NCBI RefSeq assembly: GCF_047663525.1
Contig: NC_092616.1
Coordinates: forward strand, 2,703,501-2,767,500
DNA: 64,000 nucleotides
Direction: 5' to 3'
Source: Anas platyrhynchos
Lineage: Eukaryota; Chordata; Aves; Anseriformes; Anatidae
Both the position numbers and the translations under genes were made by a program. The notes beneath the pieces were generated by a model. It was not told the origin of the DNA. It did no database searches and saw nothing but the letters and a program-made list of their open reading frames with translations. Below, piece after piece: positions 45,880-55,799 of this stretch (its first letter is position 1; the number at the start of each line of letters is the position of its first letter).

Positions 45880-46341
45880 CTCAAGATCAATTGCCCTTGT
45901 CCTGATGGGGAATTCAACTTGCCAGCCATCAACTGTGATTACCACATGGCCAACACAAGCAGGTCCAGGAGGTTCCTAAAGCACCTTGAAGATAACTTTT
46001 TGGTTCAGGTGCTAAGGGAGCCAACTAGGAAAGGTGCCCTCCTAGATCTGTTGCTGGAGAACAGAGAGGGTCTTGTAGGGGACGTGGCAATTGGTGGCCA
46101 TCTTGGTCATAATGACCATGAAGTTGTTGAATTTGAAATTTTTGGTGACAGGAGGAAAACTGCCACCAAAACTTCAGTCTTGAATATGGGGAGAGCAGAC
46201 TTCAGGCTGCCTGGGGAACTAGTTAGCAAGGTCCCCTGGGAAACTGCTTTTGAATGCGTTGGCCTCCATCAGTGCTGGTCAGTCTTCAAGCACTGCTTCC
46301 TAAAAGCACAGGATCAGGCAATTCCAAAATATCAGCAATGA
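45880..46341 (+). mobile_element. CR1 LINE fragment, endonuclease end
   Basis: It encodes the stretch after the CR1 endonuclease domain, with SRRFLKHLEDN, then LLLENREGLVGDV, GHNDHEVVEFEI and RADFRLPGELV. These align in order with 59320-59660 of the near-complete copy but are well diverged. It stops before the reverse transcriptase. Confidence 0.8.
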
Positions 46342-46359
46342 GACCGTGGTGCTCTAGTG

Positions 46360-46690
46360 ATGAGCTGTCTCCTCATAGGCCTCAGTGGCAGAGACAACAG
46401 CCATAGCCATAGGTAGAAATATCTTGGTCTTGTTGGGACTTTCAGCCTTGCAAAGTCCTTGTTCCTCTCCAGACCAGGATACCCTAGGGACTCCCAGACG
46501 TACACCTCTTTCCCTGCTGGCTGTAGAACCTTGTCCGTGTCATGTCACACCGGATCTGAGCTGAGAAAGACAACTCAGATTTTCTTGGTGGCCGTGTTCC
46601 TTGTAAGGCAGCTCTGTAGGAAGCTGGCCTGGTTCCTGGTGAGCAGACACTACTGCTCATATGGCATCCCTCATGGTGCCCAGGCCCTCT
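46360..46690 (+). repeat. Unclassified interspersed repeat, copy 2
   Basis: Closely similar to 6255-6570, same orientation, and again beside CR1 sequence. Family unknown to me. Confidence 0.55.
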
Positions 46691-47454
46691 TCCTCCTAGG
46701 CACAGCTCACTCATCAGGGTCCCATTCTGCCCTGATGTGTGGGGTTCTTCTATTGCAGGACTAGGCTTTTCTCCTTCAAAATGTCAAGAGGTTTCTGTAG
46801 GCAAAATCCTGCTGTTTCTCAAGGTTCCCCTGGATAGATGTTCCACTGTGTCAGCTGTTAGTGTCTGTAGGCAGATGGCTCACCCTGACTGTGCTGTCTC
46901 TCACAAGATAGCAGCATTGGCAGTTGCAGGAGAGTTTGGACAATACAGGAGTAAGTAGTTGAATGGAGTTGCAGCACAGACTCACAGAGGGCTCGAGCAT
47001 GGAAGGCTGCCAGAGTCCACCTTTTCTGTGCTTCCTTCTCATGCCTTCTGTCATTTTGTTTGGAGCTTTGTCTTAAATCTTGGAAGGCTTTGCAAGGACA
47101 AAAGTAGAAACTTCTTCACTTCTCTTTCTCCTTCTCCTCCCCTTTCTCTTCCAGGCTAGTTACAATAGCTTCAAAGCTTTCAGTATCCAGGGGATGGTCA
47201 AACTAGCCTGTTCCTATTGTGATTTCTCCTGAATGTGCTTCATCTTTTGTTTAAGGTTAAACAAGTATTTGAGAGTGCCATCCAGAAGTCTGCCCCAAGG
47301 CAGGAGATTTAGTAGAGGCTAGGTGTATGGGAAGATACTAGCAGGCACCTAGAGCAGTGGGCACATCCAATGCTTTGGAACTTCACCCCTGAGCAAGTGC
47401 AGAATCCTAAAAAAAATGGTGAAATGCATGAAAAAGGGTTGTGAAAAGACACAA
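46691..47454. other. Intergenic, nothing recognised
   Basis: No gene found. It may include more retroviral sequence ahead of the gag remnant that follows. Confidence 0.35.
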
Positions 47455-48292
47455 ATCGCTGCAAAGAGCTGGGGTTTTTCCTATGTTTAGAAGACACAGT
47501 CAATGCTACTCCAAGTCCAGTGACAGGCCCTCCCACAAGTCCAGCCTGTGTGACGGCTCCTGCTGCCACTCCAATTCCTCTGAAAGGCCCTGCAGCCACA
47601 GCAAATCCTGCGATGGGCCCTGCAGACACTCCAACCCCTGTGACAGGCCCTGCAGCCACTCCAGCCCCTCTGATCCTCTGATGGGCCCCATAGCTGGGCC
47701 AGAGAACCAACCTGTGCCACTAATGGTTACACCTATATGCAAGAGAAAAAAATGGATGAAAAAAAAAACTTTTTTTTTGTTTTTTTTTTTTTTTTTAGAA
47801 AGGAAACTCCTATGCAGACAAGAAAGGAGGAAGAAGACAAGGAATGCTTCGACAAAGTTGGGCCATCAAGGAAGAAGGAGGGCAAAGAGGAAGAGATCAG
47901 AACAGCATCAGTAACCTATCCCAGATTTGTGAAAAAATGTCAGTCATCATCTAGATGAGCACATTGTCACTTGGCTGCTCCAGTGCTGGGACAACAGGGC
48001 CAATAGCCTGGAATTAGAGGGCAGAGAAGCCAAGCAGCTGGGATCCCCCTCTAGGGAAGGGGTGATTGACAAAGCAATTGGCCCTACCATTTTCCATGGA
48101 CTGACCCAGACTGCCCTGCAATGGGGGAAGCTCCTGAATACCTGTAATACCTTGGTGACATCATCATGTGGGGCAACAGAGCAGAAAAAATATTTGAGAA
48201 AGGGAAGGAAATAATCCAAATCCTTCTGAAAGCTGGTTTTACCCTAAAACAAATGTCAAGGGACCTCAACACTTGATTCCCATGCAGGCTGG
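47455..48292 (+). mobile_element. Endogenous retrovirus remnant: gag joined to reverse transcriptase
   Basis: 47505-48077 is a decayed gag region: a 30-bp tandem repeat, then PENQPVP, a lysine-rich stretch, and LEGREAKQLGS. At about 48078 it switches directly to reverse transcriptase sequence, in which the active-site motif is degraded (YLGD in place of YxDD, after an in-frame stop). The same gag-to-pol shortening type is seen at 26.1-26.7 kb. It is inactive. Confidence 0.78.
47505..47686. repeat. 30-bp minisatellite in retroviral gag
   Basis: About six copies of a 30-bp unit like CACTCCAACCCCTGTGACAG plus GCCCTGCAGC, one slightly longer. Since 30 is a multiple of 3, all frames read 10-residue repeats on both strands. 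Confidence 0.8.
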
Positions 48293-48554
48293 CCAGGCTT
48301 GAGGGGACCACTGATCGAGGACAGGCTGGGCATCGATCATTGGGTGATGAGCAATTGTATTGTGCATCACTTGCTTTGTACACCTAATTATTATTGTTGT
48401 TATTGTTGCTGTTATTATTATTATTAATCTCTTCCTTTTCTGTCCTTTTAAACTGTCTTCATCTCAACCCATGAGCTTTACAGTTGTGGAGCTGTAGGGG
48501 CTGTGAGCTAACAGCTGTGTGGTGCTGAGCTGCCAGCTGGGTTAAACCACAACA
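48293..48554 (+). mobile_element. Partial LTR after the ERV remnant
   Basis: Same family as 35688-36234 and 51394-52001 but in plus sense. It keeps the 3' half and ends GGGTTAAACCACAACA. It contains TTATTA-rich microsatellite sequence. It may be the 3' LTR of the remnant before it. Confidence 0.7.
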
Positions 48555-48764
48555 TATTGACAACTGTACATCAATAGCACAAATCACTCTTCTAACATCA
48601 GTCTCTCCCATGTTGAGCAAGGAGCAGTCGCTGATGACTTCAGTCTGCTTCAAACACCACACCCCAGGAGAGACCCCGATGACTTCAGGAGCTGTCAGCC
48701 CTGAGGCCTTGGGGACACCTCGAGGGAGCCCAATGGCACAGAGCAAGTGATGCCATGGTCGGGT

Positions 48765-49010
48765 GCTGTGCTGCTGAGCTGGGCTGGGCTCCTGGGCCCA
48801 AGGGGAGCTCCTGGCAAGCGGGCAGTGTGGCAAAGAGACAGCTCTGCCCAGGAGCAACTCCTCTGCACAGAGCAGGCTCTGACCACAGGTGGCACGGGGA
48901 GAGGAGAGAGTGATTGGAGGCAGCGAGGAGTGCAACAACAGAGGGCAGCGTGTGGCAAGACAGATCTGCAGGCTCTTGACACCGTGAGTCTCTGGCAGCA
49001 GGGAAATGCA
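48765..49010 (+). promoter_or_regulatory. Predicted OR8 promoter / non-coding exon 1
   Basis: Shared block with CCCAAGGG at 48797-48804 and donor ACC|GTGAGT at 48984, followed by CTCTGGCAGCAGGGAAATGC. With the acceptor at 50378 the intron is 1395 bp. The upstream GC-rich part is shorter than in the others, and similarity starts near 48760. Confidence 0.55.
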
Positions 49011-50378
49011 GATGGGGTTTCCAGATGGGTCTTCTACAGCTGGCACATCTGATGGCTGATAGCTTCTCTCAGGATGGCTCTTTCTGTTTCTCCAGCACAG
49101 AGTAGATGTTTTAGAGAATGGCATTGATTTTTCAAGAGGAAGACCAAAGCAGGGGCTACCCGAAGGGTAAGAATTTTTCTGCAGTCTGTGCTTGCAAATT
49201 CTTGCAGTGGAAGGCAGGCAGGCTTCATGGTAATTGGTTGTTGGGATTGTAGAAGAGACTGAGTCTCCTAGAGCATTGCACTGAGAGATCAATGTGTCAA
49301 CGATGAACTTCATAAAGTCCCTTTCCACACGTCAGCCCACAGATGGCACCAACACCATCTTTGTGGTCCTCTCAGGTTTTATCCTAGCTGATCTTTAGGA
49401 GCTGCAAACCCTCTGATGCCCAGTGCCCTGTCTTTGTGTCTTCATACCAGAACAGAACATACAGTATTTGCAACGAGCATGAGCAGTCTCCTCTGCAGAC
49501 AGAGCTGCAGCAGAGGAGGATCTGCTGAGTGTCCATCTGTCCCGCCCTGGCCTTGCCTCCCCTGGCAGCAGCACGGTGCCATTCCTCCTGCCTTCTCCAC
49601 TTGGCCGTGCTGCTGCTGTTCTTGTTTCCAGGCTGTCTGGGGATGAGGGTTTCACATGCACATGGAGTGAGCTTTCAGTGTGCATGGGGGAAGGGGTGTA
49701 TGGGGACAGGGTGAGGGGACTGGAGATGTGCACTTTGAGCCTGGATTACTCTGCTCTCAGCAGTGTTCAGGTCCTTCTCATGTGAAACTCTCTCAGGTGA
49801 AAATCTGATTGCAATTGTCCTGCAGCTCAAATAAATGCCAGCACAGGGCAGCTCAGACCAGCACTGATGGACAGACTGGCTGGCCTCCCTGAAGGACACT
49901 CTGCACTAAAGGGACAGTCCCTTTGCCTCTGAGGATCTACAGGATTTCACTTGGAGTGCAGCAGAAATGTCCAGGATTTCTGGTTTAGAAAAAGACCTTA
50001 AGTGCTGGGGGTTGGGAGGGGGTTATGAAGAACAACAACAACAAAAAAATCCCCAAAGTAGTCCTGCTCGGCAATTGGTTAAACTGTGAACATCAAAGAG
50101 GTAAGGCTCTTTGATATCATCACTAAATTTTATCTGAGATTACGCCATGTTCCTTTTTACCTCTTGCTATAGGGCAGGACTGATTCCTCTGGTCTCTACA
50201 GCAGAGTCCCCTTCTCCCAGAGATACCCTCAGGCAGCGTGAATTAGAACTCCTGAAAGTAACCGGCCAAATGTCTGCCTGGAAGGGAACAAGCATATTGG
50301 GGGGTTTAAGTTGAGAAATAGAATGACTTCTTCTCACTGTCTGCAATAACTTCTCAGATGAGTGCTTTCTCTTCCTAG
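49011..50378 (+). other. Predicted OR8 intron
   Basis: No gene recognised. 49830-49950 resembles 32690-32810 in the OR5 intron, which supports common descent of the two units. Confidence 0.45.
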
Positions 50379-50406
50379 GGCAGGACCAAATGATCAAAAC
50401 CAGCAA

Positions 50407-51339
50407 ATGGCTAACAGCAGCTCTGTCAGTGAGTTCCTCCTGCTGGCATTCGCAGACACGCAGGAGCTGCAGCTCCTGCACTTCGTGCTCTTCCTGGGCA
50501 TCTACCTGGCTGCCCTCCTGGGCAACGGCCTCATCCTCACTGCCATAGCCTGCAACCACCGTCTCCACACCCCCATGTACTTCTTCCTCCTCAACCTTGC
50601 CCTCCTCGACCTGGGCTGCATCTCCACCACTGTCCCCAAAGCCATGGCCAATTCCCTCTGGGACACCAGGGCCATCTCCTATGAAGGATGTGCTGCACAG
50701 GTCCTCTTTTTCTTATTCTTTTTTGGTGCAGAGTATTCTGTTCTCACTGTCATGTCCTATGACCGCTACGTTGCCATCTGCAAGCCCCTGCACTATGGGA
50801 GCCTCCTGGGCAGCAGAGCTTGTGCCCAGATGGCAGCAGCTGCCTGGGGCAGTGGCTTTCTCAATGCTGTCCTGCACACAGCCAGTACATTTTCCCTGCC
50901 CCTCTGCCATGGCAATGCTTTGGACCAGTTCTTCTGTGAAATCCCCCAGATCCTCAAGCTCTCCTGCTCTAGCTCCTGTCCAAGGGAATTTGTGTTTCTA
51001 GTGGTTAGTGCTTGCTTTGCATTTGGTTGTTTTGTTTTCATTGTGGTGTCCTATGTGCAGATCTTCAGGGCGGTGCTGAGGATGCCCTCTGAGCAGGGCC
51101 GGCACAAAGCCTTTTCCACGTGCCTCCCTCACCTGGCTGTGGTATCGCTGTTTATCAGCACTGTCTTATTTGCCCACTTGAAGCCCCCCTCCATCTCTTC
51201 TGTGTTGCTGGATATGGTAATGACATTTCTGTACTCAGTGGTGCCTCCGTCAGTGAATCCCCTCATCTACAGCATGAGGAACCAGGAGCTCAAAGACATA
51301 GTAAGTAATCTATTTGCATACGTACATCTTCAGCATTAG
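50407..51339 (+). CDS. Olfactory receptor OR8 (avian gamma-c / OR14-like)
   Basis: An intact 310-residue odorant GPCR. The start MANSSS at 50407 aligns with the paralogues. It has LHTPMYFF at 53-60, MSYDRYVAIC at 116-125, KAFSTCLPHL in TM6 and NPLIYSMRN in TM7. The TM3 and second-loop regions are closest to OR1 (GAEYSVLTVMSYDR, GFLNAVLHTA). TM5 and the C-terminal tail are its own. The acceptor CTTTCTCTTCCTAG ends at 50378, 28 nt before the ATG. A solo LTR begins 54 nt after the stop; the first AATAAA on this strand is at 52066-52071, beyond it, so the 3' UTR would run through the LTR in antisense. Confidence 0.95.
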   Translation: MANSSSVSEFLLLAFADTQELQLLHFVLFLGIYLAALLGNGLILTAIACNHRLHTPMYFFLLNLALLDLGCISTTVPKAMANSLWDTRAISYEGCAAQVLFFLFFFGAEYSVLTVMSYDRYVAICKPLHYGSLLGSRACAQMAAAAWGSGFLNAVLHTASTFSLPLCHGNALDQFFCEIPQILKLSCSSSCPREFVFLVVSACFAFGCFVFIVVSYVQIFRAVLRMPSEQGRHKAFSTCLPHLAVVSLFISTVLFAHLKPPSISSVLLDMVMTFLYSVVPPSVNPLIYSMRNQELKDIVSNLFAYVHLQH

Positions 51340-51393
51340 TAATGTGCTTATAATCCTAACTGGATTCATAGGTGTATTCAGGGAATGTGAGGG

Positions 51394-51531
51394 TGTCGTG
51401 GTTTAACCTGGCCGGCAGCCAAACACCACGCAGCCGCTCGCTCACCCTCCCCCCTCCCTCTCTGGGACGGGGGAGAGAAATGGAAAGTGAAGCCCGTGAG
51501 TTGAGATAAAGACAGTTTAATAAGACAGGAA

Positions 51532-51564
<33 letters not shown>

Positions 51565-52001
51565 CATCATCATCATCATCATCATACAATGATGACAATA
51601 GTACTACCACTAATAATATGTACAAACAAGTGATGCACAATGCAATTGCTCACCACTCACTGACCGATGTTCAGCCTAATCCTGAGCAGTCCGGCCTCCT
51701 CCCCCCGGCTATCCACCCCTATATATTGTTTAGCATGACGTCAGATGGTATGGAATACCCCTTTGGCTAGTTTGGGTCACCTGTCCCGGGTCTGTCCCCT
51801 CCCAGCTCTTACTGCACCCCCAGCCTGCCCGTTGGCAGGACAGAGCAAAAGGCTGAGATGACCTTGGCTTGGTATAAGCACTGCTCTGCAACAATTAAAG
51901 CATCAGGGTGTTATCAGCACTCTTCTCATCCTAAGCCAAAACACAGCATTCCACCAGCTACTAGGAAGAAAATTAATTCTGTTCTAACTGAAACCAGGAC
52001 A
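51394..52001 (-). mobile_element. Solo LTR in the OR8 3' UTR, 5-bp duplication
   Basis: The plus strand runs TGTCGTGGTTTAACC to CCAGGACA, flanked by GAGGG (51389-51393, 52002-52006). The sense strand is minus. It holds an (AAT)n(CAT)n microsatellite at 51535-51586. It is the same family as the LTR at 35.7 kb. Confidence 0.88.
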
Positions 52002-52071
52002 GAGGGCAATCTCCAAGGACAAATTATCTATATTATTATGTCCTGAAACTTGTTATTTTGATTTGAATAAA

Positions 52072-53454
52072 GCTCTTCTTAGCATCCTACCTATTCATTA
52101 TTTTATTTATTTTGAACCAATCCTTCAATGTACCTATAGAATTAGTCTTCCAGTTTAGATAATTACAATAAAGAAGGCATGAGAAATTCACTGGTCTCAG
52201 CTTCCATCTCTTCCCATGTTCTCTAAAGCTGGGCAAAAAGCCCCAGCAGGCAGGAGGGGCTCAGTGCCAAGAGCCCAGCTGCTACATGGAGGAGAAGCCC
52301 CAGTGGCCCTTAGGGCTAACCTTCACTGCCTGCTGGGCTCTGCTTCTCTGCTGCCTTTGGGTTGTGGCTGCTGCTTCCCTGGAGCCATGGCCGTGGCCAG
52401 CAGCAGGATGTGGCCTTTTCACTGCTACTCTCTTTTGGCTTCCACATTATTCCCTTGTGCCCTTGCATTTGTTTTAGCTCTCAGATCTGCTGTACCAAGG
52501 TGGCAGTGCTGTAGTCTCTACCATGGCATCTCTGGTGCGTCTCTGCACTCCTCTTCCAAATTTGATTTCAGGAATACTACCAAGGAGCTGCTGTCTGTAC
52601 AGGTCTCTTGCTTTTCTGGGCCTCAGTATGGATCAGAGTTCCAGAGCGATCACTGAAGGACAGAAGGCTGGAGCGGGAGCTGCCTTCTTGGTTGCACATG
52701 GCCCAGCAAGCAGTTACTGGCATTTGAATTATCTGCCTGGCACTGGTGTTGGGGTTGATGGAAAACGGCATCCTGGAGAGGAACCTGGAACTGTCAGGAG
52801 ATGTCAAGGGATCTTCAGGGACAATGTGCAAGTCGGAGTGGGCAATGAGTGGTTCCTCATCTAGTGAGTAACAGTCCAAGGTAGAGCATCCCAAAGGAAA
52901 CGGTGAACTTGAGGAGTGCCCAGGCTATGGAGGGCTCCGCAATGCCTAGATAGTTTGTGAGAAGCCAGCAGGTAAAGGCATCCAAGAGTCAAGTGTTGTT
53001 CAGGAGAGCCTCTTTGAAACCTCACAAGCTGGATCTAGTACACTACTCCACTGCCCTTTGTGCACTTAGAAACACCCCACTGCCCTGCCAAGCACTGCCC
53101 TGTGCTGCTGAGACACCAGGGAAGATGGAAAGGGGTTCAGCAGCAGAGATCTCCATGGAGTTGGGTCTGCTGCCAACCCTGAGCAGTGTGGGCAGGGGGG
53201 AGTAACCAGGGGGTCCCAGGGCACCACGGCCCCCTGGATCTGCAGAGCAGCACCGCCAGCTTGGGGCCTTGAAGGGAGGATGGGGAAGGAAGCAACAATG
53301 GCAGGCCAGGCCATCATGGGCACACTGCCCTGGGCAAGGCTCTCTGGGAGCAGAGATGGCCCTGGAGAAGAGCAGGGCAGCATTTCTGGGCCTGCAGTGA
53401 AGTGTAAATGAGAAATAGATCTTTATGCAGGTACCTGCAGAAAGGTACCAAGGT
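52072..53454. other. Intergenic, nothing recognised
   Basis: 53150-53300 resembles the cluster flank near 8940-9010 and 16990-17100. A hydrophobic 63-codon frame at 52286-52477 has no family match that I know. Confidence 0.4.
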
Positions 53455-54015
53455 ACCTTTCAGGTGGCCAAGAAGGCCAACAGCATCCTGGCTTGTATCA
53501 GAAACACTGTGACCAGCAGGGCTAGGGAGGTGATCGTCCCCCTGTACTCAGCTCTGGTGAGGCCTCACCTCAAGTACTGTGTTCAGTTTTGGGCCCCTCG
53601 CTACAAGAAGGACATGGAGGTGCTTGAGCGGGTCCAGAGAAGGGCGACAAAGCTGGTGAGGGGCCTGGAGAACAAGTCCTACGAGGAGTGGCTGAGGGAG
53701 CTGGGCCTGTTCAGCCTGGAGAAAAAGGAGGCTCAGGGGCGACCTTATTGCTCTCTACAGATACCTTAAAGGAGGCTGTAGCGAGGGGAGTTTTAGGATG
53801 GATGTTAGGAAGAACTTCTTTACCAAAAGGGTTGTTAGACATTGGAACAGGCTGCCCAGGGAGGTGGTGGAGTCACCATCCCTGGAAGTCTTTAGAAGAT
53901 ATTTAGATGTAGAGCTTAGGGATATGGTTTAGTGGGGACTGTTAGCGTTAGGTCAGAGGTTGGACTCGATGATCTTGAGGTCTCTTCCAGACTAGAAAAT
54001 TCTGTGATTCTGTGA
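53455..54015 (+). mobile_element. CR1 3' fragment, recent
   Basis: Nearly identical to 61100-61728 of the large CR1 copy, but lacking about 70 nt at 53784 and with a frameshift. It ends in the ATTCTGTG repeats. Confidence 0.9.
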
Positions 54016-55799
54016 TACCTGTTCGGGGCAGCTTGATCTCTGGCTGAGCCAGACCTCTTGTGCTGGCTTGGGAGAGCAGAGCTGACCCTGTGGGGAAAAG
54101 GCACTCTGTGCTGGGGATCTCCCAGGCAAGAGAGCAGGGCTCCTGCAGCTTCATGGATCTCCATTTCCTGAGCCATGGCTGGCTCCAGCCCAGGGGCTGC
54201 TGGAGAGGCCCAGAGCCACCTTTGTCTCAGCAGCTGCGGTGCCTTGCGAGGAGCTGGGGATGTGGTGGCTGTGCCCAGAGCCCTGCAGCAGCCTGCGGTG
54301 GGCACTGCCCTGGGGCCAGCCCAGCCTGGGCTGCTGTGCTGAGCTGGGCTGGGGAGAGGGCAGGGAGCTGGGGAGAGGTGTGCAGGAGCTGGGCTGGGCT
54401 GGGCAGTGCCTGGCAGAGGGCAACAGCAGCATCAGGGAGCGGTGGCAGCATGCAGGGGAGGGCTCCCAGCAGGGCTTGGTGCTGCAGAGCCAGGGCTGCG
54501 GGAAGGGAGCCCAGAGCTGCAGGGGCAGGGCAGAGGAGGCCACTCTGGGCCCTTGCTGGCCTGGGCAGAGCAGGAAGGGGGCCCAGGGAATTCATCCCCT
54601 CACTGCAGCCTGCCAGGACCTGCAAGGCGGTCATGGAGTGTCCATGGGCAGACTCTGCACTGTGGTGTGCAGGGAGAGGGCAAAGCCTTCTAAGGGGAAC
54701 AGAGGGCCCCGTATGTACGCTGGACCCTACCTGTAGGGAAGTCTGCTGCCTACTGGGGTCCAGGTCAGGGACATTGCCAGGAAACTTCCTGGCCTTGTCT
54801 CTGCTGGGCCCCACCTTCCACACCCAAATGCATCCCTTGGCTGGCAGCTCTGTCTCCCCTGTCCCACAGCATGACAGAGCTAGGGTGGGACGTGTTACCA
54901 TTAGGTATTTTTAGTGCTAGTGTAATCCATATTGGTAATCCATATTGGCACAGAAAGACAGTTCCTTCACCAGTGATTTACATCCTTCTTCATGTTAGGA
55001 CATAATGTCCTTCACTCTGCTTTTTCTTAGATGAACTGGATTAGGTCTCCAAGATTAGTTTTAGGCACAATACAATGCCTTTCGCCTTTTCCAGCATACT
55101 ATGTATGACTTTCCCTTACTCTGTGCATTGACCTGACAGATCATTTCGCATTTTTCACTTTCGTATTCCCAGTTTGAAAAATAGTGGGGCAACCTGATGG
55201 GCTCATCCTCAGCCATTTGAAATGTCCTGCTCTTGAGTCTTTCAGCCTGAGTTTTCCACAGTTGACCCAGGATGGTAAATGGATGTTTAGGTGTCTACTA
55301 GGAACAAGGGAGAGTATCTTGGGATCCCAACTGGCATTTCAACTTCAGATCAACCCCAAGAACCCACCGAAGAAGGGGTTTGTCTTTCAAAGGGGTTTGA
55401 TGTGCTGGGTTGCGCTGCAGTTGCAGGGTCAAAGCCCACTGCTGGCAGTGGATGTGCCCCAGGAACTCCGTCTGACTCCACCTGATCCACCAATGGGCTC
55501 TGGTCTCCTGCAGGTTCTTTCATACAGCTTCCATTCCAGGGAATTACTGTAAATGCACCAGAGCCTCTGGAGGCCTAATGATTTTCTTGAAAGCATAACC
55601 GTGAAATGCGACTTCAAGGAAATATTTCAAATGTGAATAAACTACTCTAAAGATCTTGGCACTGGTTGCTTATGGTCAGACAGCAAAGCTCTGCCTGAAT
55701 ACCTAGTAATTTGTTCAGTACTTAACTAAGAAAGCAACTATTTATAGGCTTAAATGATTCAACTCCTTCCCTAAAATGTCACACAGTGTAGTTTCCATC
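54016..55799. other. Intergenic, GC-rich then AT-rich, no gene recognised
   Basis: 54060-54720 is G-rich with CTGGGCTGGG words. It stays open for 284 codons on one strand and 224 on the other, which is composition rather than coding. From 54900 the sequence is AT-rich and featureless to me. Confidence 0.45.

Noticed and set aside
47309-47742. Minus-strand repeat proteins with 10-residue periods
   Set aside because: Shadow of the 30-bp repeat in the plus-strand gag remnant.
52286-52477. Hydrophobic 63-codon frame that could be a small membrane protein
   Set aside because: No start context, no paralogue, and no family that I recognise; the flanks are non-coding.
54060-54914. 284-codon open frame
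   Set aside because: G-rich low-complexity sequence, open in two frames and on the other strand (224 codons). No domain, no start context, no similarity that I recognise.
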